Source of the DNA: Caviibacterium pharyngocola
GTDB taxonomy: Bacteria > Pseudomonadota > Gammaproteobacteria > Enterobacterales > Pasteurellaceae
NCBI RefSeq assembly: GCF_002795405.1
Contig: NZ_PHGZ01000008.1
Span: forward strand, 113,561-177,560
Direction: 5' to 3'
Length of the DNA stretch: 64,000 nucleotides
A program made the position numbers and the translations under genes. Positions 21,283-31,224 of this stretch are shown here, piece by piece. The notes beneath the pieces are model-generated. The model was not told where the DNA came from. It ran no database searches and worked only from the letters and a program-made list of their open reading frames with translations. How positions within the stretch are numbered: position 1 is the first letter of the stretch; each line of letters opens with the position of its first letter.

Positions 21283-21942
21283 TTAGAAGCGATAACCTAA
21301 ACCGGCAAAGAAGATAACCGGATCAAGTTTGATTTTCACTTCGTGATCGCCGCCCAAGGCGCTGAATTTTGCAGTTGTTTTAATATGGGTGTACCACATT
21401 GCGGTATTCAAATATAAATTATCGGTTAATTTAATATCAATACCCGCATTCAATACCGGACCGAACGAGTGTTTTTTCACTTGTAAATCGGTGATACCCG
21501 CTTGTTCACCGGTGGAAGTTAATTTACCGCTGAAGAAACGCGTATAGTTCAAACCCGCGCCCACATAAGGACGAGAGCCGGAATCTTTATCTAAGAAATA
21601 ATATTGTAAATAAAGGCTTGGCGGTAAATGTTTCACTTTCGCCACTTCGCCTAAATTCGCGTTAAGTGCGGGAATATTTGCCGTAATTTTGTGAGAGAAC
21701 GGTGTTGCACCTAATAACTCAACCCCTAAGTTGTCCGTTAACATATAGGTGGCGGTTAAACCTAATTGCGCATTATTATTTACATCCAAACCGATTTCCG
21801 TCGCGGTTTTGGTTGTAGAATGCGAATTAGCGATAACTAAAATCGGACCGCCGCGCGCAATGAAACTTCCCGCTTCGTGTGCGCTTGCCGCGCCTGCTAC
21901 TAATGCCGCCGCCATACCTAATGCTAATGCAGTTTTTTTCAT
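21283..21942 (-). CDS. ompW: OmpW family outer membrane protein
   Basis: 219 aa from the ATG at 21942, chosen because GAGGAA stands eight bases upstream and a signal peptide follows directly (KKTALALGMAAALVAGAASA, cleaved before HEAGS). The 43-codon upstream extension is poor coding sequence. An eight-stranded beta-barrel is indicated by alternating hydrophobic strands, the AGLNYTRFF stretch and a C-terminal aromatic ending FFAGLGYRF, as expected for BAM-dependent porins. Probably regulated by CRP and/or FNR, see the two sites upstream. Confidence 0.94.
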   Translation of the reverse strand: MKKTALALGMAAALVAGAASAHEAGSFIARGGPILVIANSHSTTKTATEIGLDVNNNAQLGLTATYMLTDNLGVELLGATPFSHKITANIPALNANLGEVAKVKHLPPSLYLQYYFLDKDSGSRPYVGAGLNYTRFFSGKLTSTGEQAGITDLQVKKHSFGPVLNAGIDIKLTDNLYLNTAMWYTHIKTTAKFSALGGDHEVKIKLDPVIFFAGLGYRF

Positions 21943-22051
21943 AATCAATTCCTCTATATTAATTTTTAGATTTAATGAGACAGGCGTTCTCAATACCCTC
22001 ATAAAAGTTGTGTCTTTCAGACGGAAAGAAATATACCACTTTATGATTAGC

Positions 22052-22074
22052 GTTTTCGTGAGCCAGATCAAATT
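22052..22074 (-). promoter_or_regulatory. CRP/FNR-like site upstream of ompW
   Basis: The minus strand reads AAATTTGATCTGGCTCACG, close to the CRP consensus AAATGTGATCTAGATCACA, and TTGAT-N4 also gives a good FNR half site. The centre lies about 120 bp before the ompW start. E. coli ompW is known to respond to CRP and FNR. Confidence 0.6.
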
Positions 22075-22140
22075 TTTAAAAATTTGTTAATCATTTTTTC
22101 AAAAAAATTTCAGATTTTTCATTTAATTAACAAAGGGATA

Positions 22141-22162
22141 ATTTGATCTAGCGCAAAAATGA
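22141..22162 (+). promoter_or_regulatory. Second CRP/FNR-like site in the ompW-yciC gap
   Basis: AATTTGATCTAGCGCAAAAAT keeps the TTGATCTAG left half of the CRP consensus; the right half is degraded. It lies about 85 bp before yciC and may serve either divergent promoter. Confidence 0.4.
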
Positions 22163-22235
22163 GGTTTTTTATGCATTTTATAACAAACATTGTATAATGA
22201 GACATTACATTTTATTCACAATTCGGATGGAAAAA

Positions 22236-23006
22236 ATGCCCATTAATTTCACTCAAATCTTTCAAGACAGCCTGAATTTTATGCGTAATCAACGAACGAT
22301 TACGGCGCAATTTATCGCAATTTTCTTCGCGGTTTCTTTGGCAATTAATTTCTTAGTGACAAAACAAATTTCTCCGCAAATAGAGACCGCACTTAATCAA
22401 GCGACGGATCCCGCCGCTGCGGAATTATTGGCAAATGTTGCAGTCAGTGACGACATTGCCGTATTAGGCTTCGCCCAACTGTTCCTCACGTTCTTTATTT
22501 CCGCGTGGGGCATTTTAACCTTTCATCAATTAAGCGAACGCCGCACGCCGGCATTAGGCGATACTTTATTGCGTACTTTCAAACGCTTACCCGGTTTGAT
22601 TTTTCTTAACTTGATTACCGTTTTCCCAATGATTATCGGCGTGATCGAAATTTTTGTTGCAATGTTTAACAAAACCTCGCCGTCCATTTTTTCTTTATTC
22701 GCCATTACACTGGGAATTTTCGTGTTTATTCGGTTAAATTTAACCACGGTGCATTATTTGGTACGTCCGGTCGGCGTTTCGGAAACCATCAAAACCGTAT
22801 GGCTGAGCGGATTTAAGCGAACCGCCGTACTCTTTATTTATACGCTATTAATTTATTTCGCCTTGCCGTTACTGGTGAGAAATTTAGCGGCGTTCGGCGG
22901 CAATATGCCGTTTGATGTGTTAATTGCTTTAATCAGTGCGGTGATCAATATTTTTTCCTTGATATTTACTTATCGTTTTTATTCGTTATTTATTCAAAAG
23001 GCATAA
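22236..23006 (+). CDS. yciC: YciC/UPF0259 family integral membrane protein
   Basis: 256 aa from the ATG at 22236, preceded by GGATGGA. Alternative in-frame ATGs are at 22197 and 22227; 22236 best matches YciC length (247 aa in E. coli). About six membrane helices. Function unknown; in E. coli yciC-yciB-yciA lie next to ompW, the same arrangement as here. One base separates it from yciB. Confidence 0.85.
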   Translation: MPINFTQIFQDSLNFMRNQRTITAQFIAIFFAVSLAINFLVTKQISPQIETALNQATDPAAAELLANVAVSDDIAVLGFAQLFLTFFISAWGILTFHQLSERRTPALGDTLLRTFKRLPGLIFLNLITVFPMIIGVIEIFVAMFNKTSPSIFSLFAITLGIFVFIRLNLTTVHYLVRPVGVSETIKTVWLSGFKRTAVLFIYTLLIYFALPLLVRNLAAFGGNMPFDVLIALISAVINIFSLIFTYRFYSLFIQKA

Positions 23007-23007
23007 T

Positions 23008-23544
23008 ATGAAGCAACTTTTAGAATTTATCCCGTTGATTTTATTTTTTGCGGTGTATAAATTAGTCGGTATCCGCGAAGCGGCGTTAACATTGATTATC
23101 GCCACGGTAATTCAACTAATCGTGTTAAAACTCAAATACGGCAAAATTGAAAAACAACAACTGATTATGGGCGTTGCCGTCGTCTTTTTCGGCACGCTGA
23201 CCGCCTATTTCAACGAACTGGAATTTTTGAAATGGAAAGTCACCGTGGTGTACGCCGTTTTCGCCTTAGCCTTATTAATCAGCCAATTCGGTTTCAAAAA
23301 ACCGCTAATCAAGCAATTATTAGGCAAAGAAATCCAATTACCGCACGCGGTATGGGAAAAACTCAATCTCGCTTGGGTCGGCTTTTTTCTCTTATGTATG
23401 TTGGTTAACATAATTATCAGTCGTTATTTTTCCGATGACATTTGGGTTGATTTTAAAACCTTCGGCATTCTGGGAATGACGCTTGTCGCCACCCTACTCA
23501 GCGGCGTATATATTTATCGTTACCTTCCGAAAACGGACGAATGA
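23008..23544 (+). CDS. yciB: YciB, inner membrane septation/envelope protein
   Basis: 178 aa, five or six membrane helices, with family motifs [14 protein letters not shown] at the start, the charged [21 protein letters not shown] segment and [20 protein letters not shown]. YciB affects septation and envelope maintenance in enterics; the mechanism is uncertain. Operon with yciC and yciA. Confidence 0.93.
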   Translation: MKQLLEFIPLILFFAVYKLVGIREAALTLIIATVIQLIVLKLKYGKIEKQQLIMGVAVVFFGTLTAYFNELEFLKWKVTVVYAVFALALLISQFGFKKPLIKQLLGKEIQLPHAVWEKLNLAWVGFFLLCMLVNIIISRYFSDDIWVDFKTFGILGMTLVATLLSGVYIYRYLPKTDE

Positions 23545-23557
23545 TTAAGGAAAAACT

Positions 23558-24016
23558 ATGTCGGATTTTATTGAAACGAATACCGGTCGCCAATCAAAAG
23601 GCAGTTTATTGTTAAGAACCTTGGCAATGCCCTCCGATACCAACGCCAACGGTGATATTTTCGGCGGTTGGATTATGTCGCAAATGGATATGGGCGGTGC
23701 GATTTTAGCCAAAGAAATCGCGCACGGACGCGTCGTGACCGTCGCAGTGGACAGTATGACCTTTATCCGCCCGATTGCCGTCGGCGATGTGGTGTGCTGC
23801 TACGGACAATGCGTCAAAGTCGGTCGTTCTTCCGTTCAAATTAAAATCGAAGTCTGGGCGAAAAAAGTGGCGAGCGAACCGATCGGAGAGCGTTATTGCG
23901 TCACCGAAGCGATTTTCACTTTCGTCGCTGTCGATAAGGCAGGTAAATCCCGCACTATTCCGCGCGAAAATAATCCCGAATTAGACCGCGCTTTATCTCA
24001 ATTAACTTGTCAGTAA
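23558..24016 (+). CDS. yciA: YciA acyl-CoA thioesterase
   Basis: 152 aa hot-dog-fold protein. SLLLRTLAMPSDTNANGDIFGGWIM holds the catalytic aspartate of the NxDGxxFGGW-type motif of the YciA/ACOT family. Hydrolyses a broad range of acyl-CoAs; the H. influenzae homologue is structurally known as a CoA-regulated hexamer. Thirteen bases after yciB. Confidence 0.96.
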   Translation: MSDFIETNTGRQSKGSLLLRTLAMPSDTNANGDIFGGWIMSQMDMGGAILAKEIAHGRVVTVAVDSMTFIRPIAVGDVVCCYGQCVKVGRSSVQIKIEVWAKKVASEPIGERYCVTEAIFTFVAVDKAGKSRTIPRENNPELDRALSQLTCQ

Positions 24017-24037
24017 TCCCCAAATAAAGGAGCTAGT

Positions 24038-24334
24038 ATGTATTACGTTATTTTTGCCCAAGACAAACCGAACACCTTAGCGCAACGTTTAGCCGTGCGC
24101 GAACAACATCTCGCGCGTTTAAAACAATTACAACAAGAAGATCGTTTATTAACCGCCGGCCCGAATCCGGCAATCGACGATGAAAATCCGGGCGAAGCCG
24201 GTTTTACCGGTTCAACGGTTATCGCTAAATTCGACAGTTTAGAGGCGGCAAAACAATGGGCAAGCGCCGATCCTTACGTTGAAGCCGGCGTTTACGGCGA
24301 AGTTATCATTAAGCCTTTTAAGAAAGTATTTTAA
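24038..24334 (+). CDS. yciI: YciI family protein
   Basis: 98 aa ferredoxin-like dimeric alpha+beta barrel starting [12 protein letters not shown], with [13 protein letters not shown] and [20 protein letters not shown], the YciI signature (His/Asp pocket partly conserved). Function unclear. Last gene of the yciCBAI cluster, preceded by AAAGGAGC. Confidence 0.92.
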   Translation: MYYVIFAQDKPNTLAQRLAVREQHLARLKQLQQEDRLLTAGPNPAIDDENPGEAGFTGSTVIAKFDSLEAAKQWASADPYVEAGVYGEVIIKPFKKVF

Positions 24335-24445
24335 ACGCAAGCCGGTTTTCGACTTCCCGTTTCCGAAGCGAATTTGTTCGTGCAACGGATAAATTCGTTT
24401 TTCGATACGAATCCCTAACAATAAAAGCAAACACGAGGAAACACA

Positions 24446-27052
24446 ATGTCAAACTTTCTACAAACCTATCACCAACATATCGACGAACGTGCCGCGCAAG
24501 GCGTAGTGCCGCAACCGTTAAATGCGGAGCAAGTCGTTCAGCTGATTGAATTATTGAAAAATCCGCCTGCGGAACTGGCGGATTATTTGCTGGATTTATT
24601 TGAAAATCGTATTCCCGCCGGTGTGGATGAAGCGGCTTATGTGAAAGCGGGATTTTTAGCCGCGATTTGCAAAAACGAAGCGGCGTCGCCGTTGATTTCC
24701 GCGCAAAGAGCGGTGGAATTATTGGGCACAATGCAAGGCGGTTATAATATCGAGCCGTTATTGACCGCACTTGACGACGAAAAATTGGCGCCTTATGCGG
24801 TGAAAGCGCTGTCTTACACGCTATTAATGTTCGACAATTTTCACGATGTGGCGCAGCGTGCGAAGCAAGGTAATGCTTACGCGCAACAAGTTTTGCAATC
24901 TTGGGCAAACGCCGATTGGTATTTATCCCGTCCGAAATTAGCGGATAAATTAACCGTTACCGTTTTTAAAGTCAGCGGCGAAACCAATACCGACGATTTA
25001 TCGCCGGCGCAAGATGCGTGGTCGCGTCCGGATATTCCGCTGCACGCTTTGGCAATGTTGAAAAATGCGCGCGACGGGATCGAGCCGGACGACGCCGGCA
25101 ATATCGGCCCGATTAAACAATTAGAGGCATTAAAACAAAAAGGCTATCCGTTGGCTTATGTCGGTGATGTGGTCGGCACGGGTTCCTCACGCAAATCAGC
25201 GACCAACTCCGTGCTTTGGTTTATGGGCGAGGATATTCCGCATATTCCGAACAAACGTGCCGGCGGCGTGGTGCTGGGCGGCAAAATCGCACCGATTTTC
25301 TTTAATACTTTGGAAGACGCCGGCGCCTTGCCGATTGAAGTGGATGTCAGCGCATTAAATATGGGCGATGTGATTGATATTTATCCTTATCAAGGCAAAA
25401 TTTGTCGCCACGACAGTGACGAAGTGCTAGCGGAATTCAGCTTAAAAACCAATGTGTTATTGGACGAAGTGCGCGCCGGCGGACGAATTCCGTTGATTAT
25501 CGGTCGCGGTTTAACGCACAAAGCGCGCTGCGAATTGGGTTTGCCGGAAACGGATATTTTCGCCAAACCGCAAAGTGCGGTGGAAAATTCACGCGGTTTT
25601 ACCTTGGCGCAAAAAATGGTCGGACGCGCTTGCGGCGTTGAAGGTATTCGTCCGGGACAATATTGCGAACCGCGTATGACTTCCGTCGGTTCACAAGATA
25701 CCACCGGCCCGATGACGCGCGACGAATTAAAAGATCTCGCCTGCTTAGGCTTTTCCGCCGATTTGGTGATGCAATCGTTCTGCCATACGGCGGCTTATCC
25801 GAAACCGGTCGATGTGGTGACGCACCACACGCTTCCCGATTTTATTATGAATCGCGGCGGTGTTTCTCTCAGACCGGGCGACGGCGTAATTCACTCTTGG
25901 CTCAACCGGATGTTATTGCCGGATACCGTCGGTACCGGCGGCGATTCGCACACTCGTTTCCCAATCGGGATTTCTTTCCCTGCGGGTTCCGGCTTGGTGG
26001 CATTTGCAGCGGCAACCGGCGTAATGCCGTTGGATATGCCGGAATCCGTATTAGTGCGGTTTAAAGGCGAAATGCAAGCGGGCATTACCTTGCGCGATTT
26101 GGTGCACGCCATTCCGTATTATGCGATTCAACAAGGCTTGCTCACGGTGGAGAAAAAAGGCAAGAAAAATATTTTCTCCGGTCGCATTTTAGAAATCGAA
26201 GGCTTGGAACATTTGAAAGTGGAGCAAGCGTTCGAATTATCCGACGCCTCGGCGGAACGTTCCGCGGCGGCTTGTACGATCAAATTGGACAAAGCGCCAA
26301 TTATCGAATATCTGCAATCCAATATTGTACTGCTTAAATGGATGATTGCCGAAGGTTACGGCGACGCGCGTACCCTTGAACGCCGTATTCAGGGAATGGA
26401 AAAATGGTTGGACGATCCGCAGTTGTTGGAAGCAGATCAAGACGCGGAATATGCGGCGATTATTGAAATCGACTTGAACGAAATCAAAGAGCCGATTTTA
26501 TGCGCGCCGAACGATCCGGACGACGCTCGCCTACTTTCCGAAGTACAAGGCGATAAAATCGATGAAGTATTTATCGGATCTTGTATGACCAATATCGGAC
26601 ATTTCCGTGCGGCAGGTAAATTATTGGCGAAATTCAAAGAAATGATCCCGACCCGTTTATGGCTGGCGCCACCGACCAAAATGGATGCGGCGTTATTAAC
26701 GGAAGAAGGCTATTACAGCATTTACGGCAAAAGCGGTGCGCGTATCGAAATGCCGGGTTGCTCCCTTTGTATGGGCAACCAAGCGCGCGTAGCAAGCAAT
26801 TCCACCGTGGTGTCCACCTCTACTCGTAACTTCCCGAACCGTTTAGGACAAGGCGCGAATGTGTATCTTGCCTCCGCAGAACTTGCCGCCGTATCGGCAT
26901 TGCTCGGTAAATTGCCGACGCCGGAAGAATATTTATCTTATGCCGCCGGTTTACAACAAGATAAAGACGATACCTATCGCTATATGAACTTTGATCAAAT
27001 CAATAGTTATCAGCAAAAAGCCCGTGAAGTTATCTTCCAAACAGCGGTCTAA
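24446..27052 (+). CDS. acnB: Aconitate hydratase B
   Basis: 868 aa. An N-terminal HEAT-like domain precedes the swivel domain, unlike AcnA. 4Fe-4S cysteines are seen in [14 protein letters not shown] context, [14 protein letters not shown] and [14 protein letters not shown]. Converts citrate to isocitrate via cis-aconitate in the TCA cycle. The 111-bp leader contains overlapping inverted repeats (CGAATTT/AAATTCG and ATTCGT/ACGAAT, 24371-24416) of unknown role. Confidence 0.98.
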   Translation: MSNFLQTYHQHIDERAAQGVVPQPLNAEQVVQLIELLKNPPAELADYLLDLFENRIPAGVDEAAYVKAGFLAAICKNEAASPLISAQRAVELLGTMQGGYNIEPLLTALDDEKLAPYAVKALSYTLLMFDNFHDVAQRAKQGNAYAQQVLQSWANADWYLSRPKLADKLTVTVFKVSGETNTDDLSPAQDAWSRPDIPLHALAMLKNARDGIEPDDAGNIGPIKQLEALKQKGYPLAYVGDVVGTGSSRKSATNSVLWFMGEDIPHIPNKRAGGVVLGGKIAPIFFNTLEDAGALPIEVDVSALNMGDVIDIYPYQGKICRHDSDEVLAEFSLKTNVLLDEVRAGGRIPLIIGRGLTHKARCELGLPETDIFAKPQSAVENSRGFTLAQKMVGRACGVEGIRPGQYCEPRMTSVGSQDTTGPMTRDELKDLACLGFSADLVMQSFCHTAAYPKPVDVVTHHTLPDFIMNRGGVSLRPGDGVIHSWLNRMLLPDTVGTGGDSHTRFPIGISFPAGSGLVAFAAATGVMPLDMPESVLVRFKGEMQAGITLRDLVHAIPYYAIQQGLLTVEKKGKKNIFSGRILEIEGLEHLKVEQAFELSDASAERSAAACTIKLDKAPIIEYLQSNIVLLKWMIAEGYGDARTLERRIQGMEKWLDDPQLLEADQDAEYAAIIEIDLNEIKEPILCAPNDPDDARLLSEVQGDKIDEVFIGSCMTNIGHFRAAGKLLAKFKEMIPTRLWLAPPTKMDAALLTEEGYYSIYGKSGARIEMPGCSLCMGNQARVASNSTVVSTSTRNFPNRLGQGANVYLASAELAAVSALLGKLPTPEEYLSYAAGLQQDKDDTYRYMNFDQINSYQQKAREVIFQTAV

Positions 27053-27089
27053 ACGGAGTGAAATACACGCCTAAACATTGACAAACTCG

Positions 27090-27119
27090 AAAGTGCGGTT
27101 AAAATCACCGCACTTTTTC
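27090..27119 (+). terminator. Dual-USS terminator after acnB
   Basis: AAAGTGCGGT (27090-27099) and ACCGCACTTT (27107-27116) pair and are followed by a T-rich tract. Confidence 0.82.
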
Positions 27120-27157
27120 TTTTATATTTAACCGGATTTATCTCATCAAGGAGAACA

Positions 27158-28255
27158 ATGGAATTACGCCATTACATCACCTTTACCGTCGCGGTGATTG
27201 CATTACAGCTTTTTCTCTATTGCTTTAACCGCACCCTATATTGGCTACTGAGCGGAAAAATTAGCCACAAAGTACGCCGAGTGATCGCAATCTTCACCTA
27301 CTTTTCCGCCAACGCGATTATTTTCTTAACGATCTTGCGCATTCAACCGATGTTTCGTTTAAGCGCGTTGATTCTCGTAATTTTGCTGTTCGCCGCGTTA
27401 ATCAGTGCCGTTTTCGCCGTTATTTTCCGCTTGTTAAAAAGCCGAATTTCCATCGAAAAATTAAACCGCACTTTGCGCATTGCTTATCCTGTCGCGCTTT
27501 GTGCTTTATTGGGTTTGAGCGTATATAACGCTTATACGCCCAAGGTTATTCATCATCAAATCACCCTAGACAAACCGCTGGCGCCGTTGCGTATCGGCGT
27601 GGCGAGCGATTTGCATTTGGGACGATTTTTCGGCAACGCCGAATTGGATCGTTTGGCGGAAATAATGCACGCGGAGCACGTCGATGTGATTTTGCTGCCG
27701 GGCGATATTATGGATGATAACGTCGATGAATATTTAGCGCAAAAAATGCAACCGCACTTAGCGAAACTGCGCGCACCGCTTGGCGTTTACGCCACTTTGG
27801 GCAATCACGATTTTTTCGGTTATCAACGTGAAATTACGCAAGAAATCCGCAAAGCGGGCATTCGGGTGTTATCCGATGAATCCGCCGTGATTGCGGATCG
27901 TTTCGTCTTAATCGGACGTAACGACGATTTATTCGCCCAACGTCCGACAACGGCGCAGCTCCTCAAGCAAGTGAACACGGCGCTGCCGATTTTCTTGTTG
28001 GATCATCGCCCGACGGAAATTCTTGAACACGCGAACTTGCCTATCGATATCCAAGTGTCGGGACACACGCACAAAGGACAAATTTTTCCGGCGAATTTAA
28101 TTACCCGAATGTTATATCGTCTGGATTACGGCTATGAAAAAATCAACCGCAGCCATTTTTTTGTCACCTCCGGTTACGGATTCTGGGGCATCCCGCTACG
28201 TTTAGGCTCGCAATCCGAAGTTGTCATCATTGATGTAAAAGGAACTCAGCAATGA
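27158..28255 (+). CDS. Membrane-anchored calcineurin-like metallophosphoesterase
   Basis: 365 aa. Four to five N-terminal membrane helices (about residues 5-145) are followed by a metallophosphoesterase domain with all metal motifs: GVASDLHLG (DxH), LLPGDIMDD (GDxxD), TLGNHDFFGY (GNHD) and VSGHTHKGQIFP (GHTH). This resembles YkuE/YaeI-type enzymes; the phosphate substrate is unknown. It overlaps the start of the following pseudogene by four bases (ATGA), so the two were once cotranscribed. Confidence 0.9.
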   Translation: MELRHYITFTVAVIALQLFLYCFNRTLYWLLSGKISHKVRRVIAIFTYFSANAIIFLTILRIQPMFRLSALILVILLFAALISAVFAVIFRLLKSRISIEKLNRTLRIAYPVALCALLGLSVYNAYTPKVIHHQITLDKPLAPLRIGVASDLHLGRFFGNAELDRLAEIMHAEHVDVILLPGDIMDDNVDEYLAQKMQPHLAKLRAPLGVYATLGNHDFFGYQREITQEIRKAGIRVLSDESAVIADRFVLIGRNDDLFAQRPTTAQLLKQVNTALPIFLLDHRPTEILEHANLPIDIQVSGHTHKGQIFPANLITRMLYRLDYGYEKINRSHFFVTSGYGFWGIPLRLGSQSEVVIIDVKGTQQ

Positions 28256-29029
28256 AAATTAAACCGATTTTAACCGCACTTTCTCTTGCCGCGCCCTTAT
28301 TATTCGGCGCCGAAGCAAGCGGAAACGATGCCACAATTTAAACCGCTATTGGATAAAAAAGGCGAATTTACCTCGATTGTTTATATGCTGGTGTTGGGTT
28401 TCGGCGTCAATACGGAAAAATTCAAACAATTAGGCATTGATACCTATCCGAAATGTTGGCGCGATTTATTGGATCCGCGTTTGCAAGGACAAATTCAACT
28501 TGCCGATCCGCAACTTTCCGGCACGACTTACACCGTAATTGCTACCTTGATCGAGATCTGGGGTGAAGAGCAAACCTTTGAATTTTTAAAACAACTGGAT
28601 ATGAATGTGTCGCAATATGTGAAAAGCGCCCAAGTCACCTCCAATTTAGCCCGCGGCGAAAGCGCACTGAGCGTCGGCTTCGTACACAGTTATGTGACGG
28701 AACGGGAAAACGGCGCGCCAGTGGAATTTATTTTGCCTTGCGAAGGCGATAGCTATTCTTTAGGCGGATTAAGCATTATTAAAGGCGCGCGCAATCTCGA
28801 CAACGCAAAATTATTCGTCGATTGGGCGTTAAGCAAAGAGGCGCAAGAATTGCCTTGGCGCGAAACCGGCGTATATCAAATTCCGACCAATATCAACGCG
28901 GAAGCCTCACCGAAATCCGCCGATCCGAAAAAGTTAAATCTAATTCATATTGATTTCGAACATTTCGGCTCCGCGGCGGAAGGGAAACGTTTGACCGATA
29001 AATGGGTACAAGAAGTGAAGTTAAAATAA
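28252..29029 (+). pseudogene. Iron-type ABC transporter substrate-binding protein, internal deletion plus frameshift
   Basis: The ATG at 28252 opens a signal peptide (MKIKPILTALSLAAPLLFGA) whose frame stops at 28339-28341. The remainder, from about 28310 to 29029, reads in another frame and encodes the C-terminal two-thirds of a FbpA/AfuA-like binding protein (MPQFKPLLDKKGEFTSIVYM..., ADPQLSGTTYTV, WALSKEAQELPWRETGVYQIP). Roughly the first 90-110 mature residues are missing at the junction near 28310-28325. No permease or ATPase gene follows. An independently translated start inside is possible but would lack lobe 1 and a signal peptide. Confidence 0.85.
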
Positions 29030-29042
29030 TATCTAAAAACAA

Positions 29043-29071
29043 GGCGCGAAAGATTATTTTCGCGCCTGATT
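29043..29071 (+). terminator. Terminator between the binding-protein pseudogene and metC
   Basis: GGCGCGAAA (29043-29051) pairs with TTTCGCGCC (29058-29066), followed by GATTTTTCT. It sits 4 bp from the end of metC on the opposite strand. Confidence 0.8.
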
Positions 29072-29074
29072 TTT

Positions 29075-30265
29075 CTATTTCAGCCGTTCGAAACCGGCTT
29101 TCAAATCGGCAATCAGTTCATCCGCATTTTCAAAACCGATATGCAAACGAATTAACGTCCCCGTCAATTTGCGTTCGATTGCCGGACGAATGCGCGCAAT
29201 ATCTTCCGGTTGGTTGTATAAAATTAAAGATTCAAAACCGCCCCACGAATACGCCATACTGAATAATTCAAAGTGATCCATAAAATTTTCCAACTGTTGT
29301 TGGGTTAATTTTTGCGTCAATTCGAAGGAAAATAACCCGCTGGAACCGGTAAAATCGCGCTTAAAGTTCGAATGTCCCGGACAGCTCGGCAATGCCGGAT
29401 GATAAACCGCTTTCACTTCAGGTTGTTGCACCAACCATTGCGCCACTTTGATCGAGCTTTCTTCGTGCTGTTTCAAACGCACGCCGAGACTGCGAATACT
29501 GCGCGCCGTGCTGTAGGCGGTATCCGCGTCCACCATTTGTCCCATTAAATAAGAATGTTCGCGCAACTGATCCCAGCAACGCGCGTTACACACCGCCGTG
29601 CCGATCATTAAATCCGAATGACCGACTAAATATTTCGTTCCCGCTTGAATGGAAATATCAATGCCGTGTTCCAAAGCTTTAAACAAAAGACCGCCGCCCC
29701 AAGTATTGTCGATCATAATCACTACGTCCGGATTAACGGCGCGCACGGCGCGAACGATCGCCGGAATATCCGGCACTTCCATCGTTAAAGAACTCGGCGC
29801 TTCCAAAAACACCACTTTGGTTTCCGGTTGCATTAATTCGGCGATTTTCTCACCGCACATAGGATCATAATAAGTGGTACTGACGCCCATTTTACGCAAA
29901 ATCACATTACAAAAATCCTGCGTCGGCTCATAAGCCGCACCGGTCATCAAAATATGATCGCCCTGCGCCACAAAAGATAAAATGCTGTTTGTCACCGCCG
30001 CCGCGCCGCAAGGATAAAGATAGCAACCGGCACCGCCTTCCAGCTCGCACATTAATTCTTGCAAAGCAAAATGGGTTAATGTGCCGCGACGTCCGTAAAA
30101 AAGCCCGCCTTTGGCGCGATTAATCGTCGCCTGCTTTTTATCCGCCAAGGTATCGAAAACCAAAGAAGATGCGCGTTGAATCACCGGATTGACGCTCCCT
30201 TGCGTCACCCGTTTACTGCGTCCCGAATGCACCAATTTGGTGGCTAACGAATGTTTTTCCGACAT
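29075..30265 (-). CDS. metC: Cystathionine beta-lyase
   Basis: 396 aa from the ATG at 30265 with GGAG eight bases upstream; the 22-codon extension to 30331 is AT-rich and unlikely. PLP-dependent Cys/Met metabolism enzyme with [23 protein letters not shown] and the PLP-lysine motif [16 protein letters not shown]. Cleaves cystathionine to homocysteine, pyruvate and ammonia in methionine synthesis. Confidence 0.96.
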   Translation of the reverse strand: MSEKHSLATKLVHSGRSKRVTQGSVNPVIQRASSLVFDTLADKKQATINRAKGGLFYGRRGTLTHFALQELMCELEGGAGCYLYPCGAAAVTNSILSFVAQGDHILMTGAAYEPTQDFCNVILRKMGVSTTYYDPMCGEKIAELMQPETKVVFLEAPSSLTMEVPDIPAIVRAVRAVNPDVVIMIDNTWGGGLLFKALEHGIDISIQAGTKYLVGHSDLMIGTAVCNARCWDQLREHSYLMGQMVDADTAYSTARSIRSLGVRLKQHEESSIKVAQWLVQQPEVKAVYHPALPSCPGHSNFKRDFTGSSGLFSFELTQKLTQQQLENFMDHFELFSMAYSWGGFESLILYNQPEDIARIRPAIERKLTGTLIRLHIGFENADELIADLKAGFERLK

Positions 30266-30372
30266 ATTTTCGCTCCGTAATATTTCGTTAAAATTTAAGA
30301 TTAAAATAATCAATTCGATAGATAAAAACAACTATTAAAGTGCGGTTGATTTTTCTAGAATATTTTTGTCAG

Positions 30373-30398
30373 TTCCGCTTGTATTAGGATTAGCGGAA
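30373..30398. promoter_or_regulatory. Palindrome upstream of the peroxiredoxin gene
   Basis: TTCCGCT (30373-30379) and AGCGGAA (30392-30398) form a perfect 7-bp inverted repeat with a 12-bp spacer, 35 bp before the start codon. It does not fit the OxyR ATAG-N7-CTAT pattern. Could be an operator or a 5'UTR hairpin. Confidence 0.4.
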
Positions 30399-30432
30399 TA
30401 TATCCATCAATTTTCAATAGGAGATTTTTACT

Positions 30433-31035
30433 ATGGTATTAGTTACCCGTCAAGCACCGGATTTTACCGCATCAGCAGTTTTAGGCAACGGCGAAATCGT
30501 TGAAAACTTCAACTTAAAACAACACATTGCCGGTAAAGCGGCGGTAGTTTTCTTCTATCCGTTAGATTTTACATTCGTTTGTCCGTCCGAATTAATCGCT
30601 TTCGATCACCGTTATAAAGAATTCCAAGCACGCGGCGTGGAAGTTGTCGGTGTGTCTATCGACTCACAATATACGCACAACGCGTGGCGTAACACCCCGA
30701 CCGACAACGGCGGTATCGGTCAAGTACAATACGCATTAGTTGCCGACGTAAAACACGAAATCGCACAAGCTTACGGTATCGAACATCCGGCGGCAGGCGT
30801 AGCGTTACGCGCATCCTTCTTAATCGATAAAGACGGCGTAGTTCGTCACCAAGTGGTTAACGATTTACCGCTAGGCCGTAATATCGACGAAATGTTGCGT
30901 ATGGTCGATGCGTTACAATTCCACGAAGAACACGGCGAAGTTTGTCCGGCACAATGGGTGAAAGGTAAAGAAGGGATGAAAGACAACCCTGAAGGCGTGG
31001 CGAAATATTTGAAACAAAACGCTGATAAACTCTAA
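30433..31035 (+). CDS. Typical 2-Cys peroxiredoxin (AhpC/TSA family)
   Basis: 200 aa. Peroxidatic cysteine in FYPLDFTFVCPSELIAF (about residue 51), resolving cysteine in GEVCPAQW (about residue 171), and a C-terminal YLKQNADKL helix as in Prx1-type enzymes. Reduces hydrogen peroxide and alkyl hydroperoxides with thioredoxin or a dedicated reductase. Monocistronic. Confidence 0.94.
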   Translation: MVLVTRQAPDFTASAVLGNGEIVENFNLKQHIAGKAAVVFFYPLDFTFVCPSELIAFDHRYKEFQARGVEVVGVSIDSQYTHNAWRNTPTDNGGIGQVQYALVADVKHEIAQAYGIEHPAAGVALRASFLIDKDGVVRHQVVNDLPLGRNIDEMLRMVDALQFHEEHGEVCPAQWVKGKEGMKDNPEGVAKYLKQNADKL

Positions 31036-31073
31036 GCGTCTTATCTATTCTGTAATTTTATTTAGGGCTTATC

Positions 31074-31110
31074 AAAACCTTGTCGGAAACGGCAAGGTTT
31101 TTTCTTTTTG
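31074..31110 (+). terminator. Terminator of the peroxiredoxin gene
   Basis: AAAACCTTG (31074-31082) pairs with CAAGGTTTT (31093-31101), followed by TTTCTTTTT. Confidence 0.88.
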
Positions 31111-31185
31111 TCCGACAATCGGTTACACATCGTTGCGTGGTTCCACTACTCAGATTGATAACAAATCCTAACTTGTCATCAATTC

Positions 31186-31210
31186 AAAAGGCGGCAAAAT
31201 ACCGCCTTTT
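31186..31210 (-). terminator. Terminator of bioB
   Basis: AAAAGGCGG (31186-31194) pairs with CCGCCTTTT (31202-31210). It lies 14 bp beyond the bioB stop; on the minus strand the stem ends in a T-rich tract. Confidence 0.8.
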
Positions 31211-31224
31211 GTATTATTAACCCG

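Noticed and set aside
30300..30330. OxyR box before the peroxiredoxin gene
   Set aside because: ATAG and CTAT occur but with a 10-bp spacer rather than 7, and the second pair is missing.
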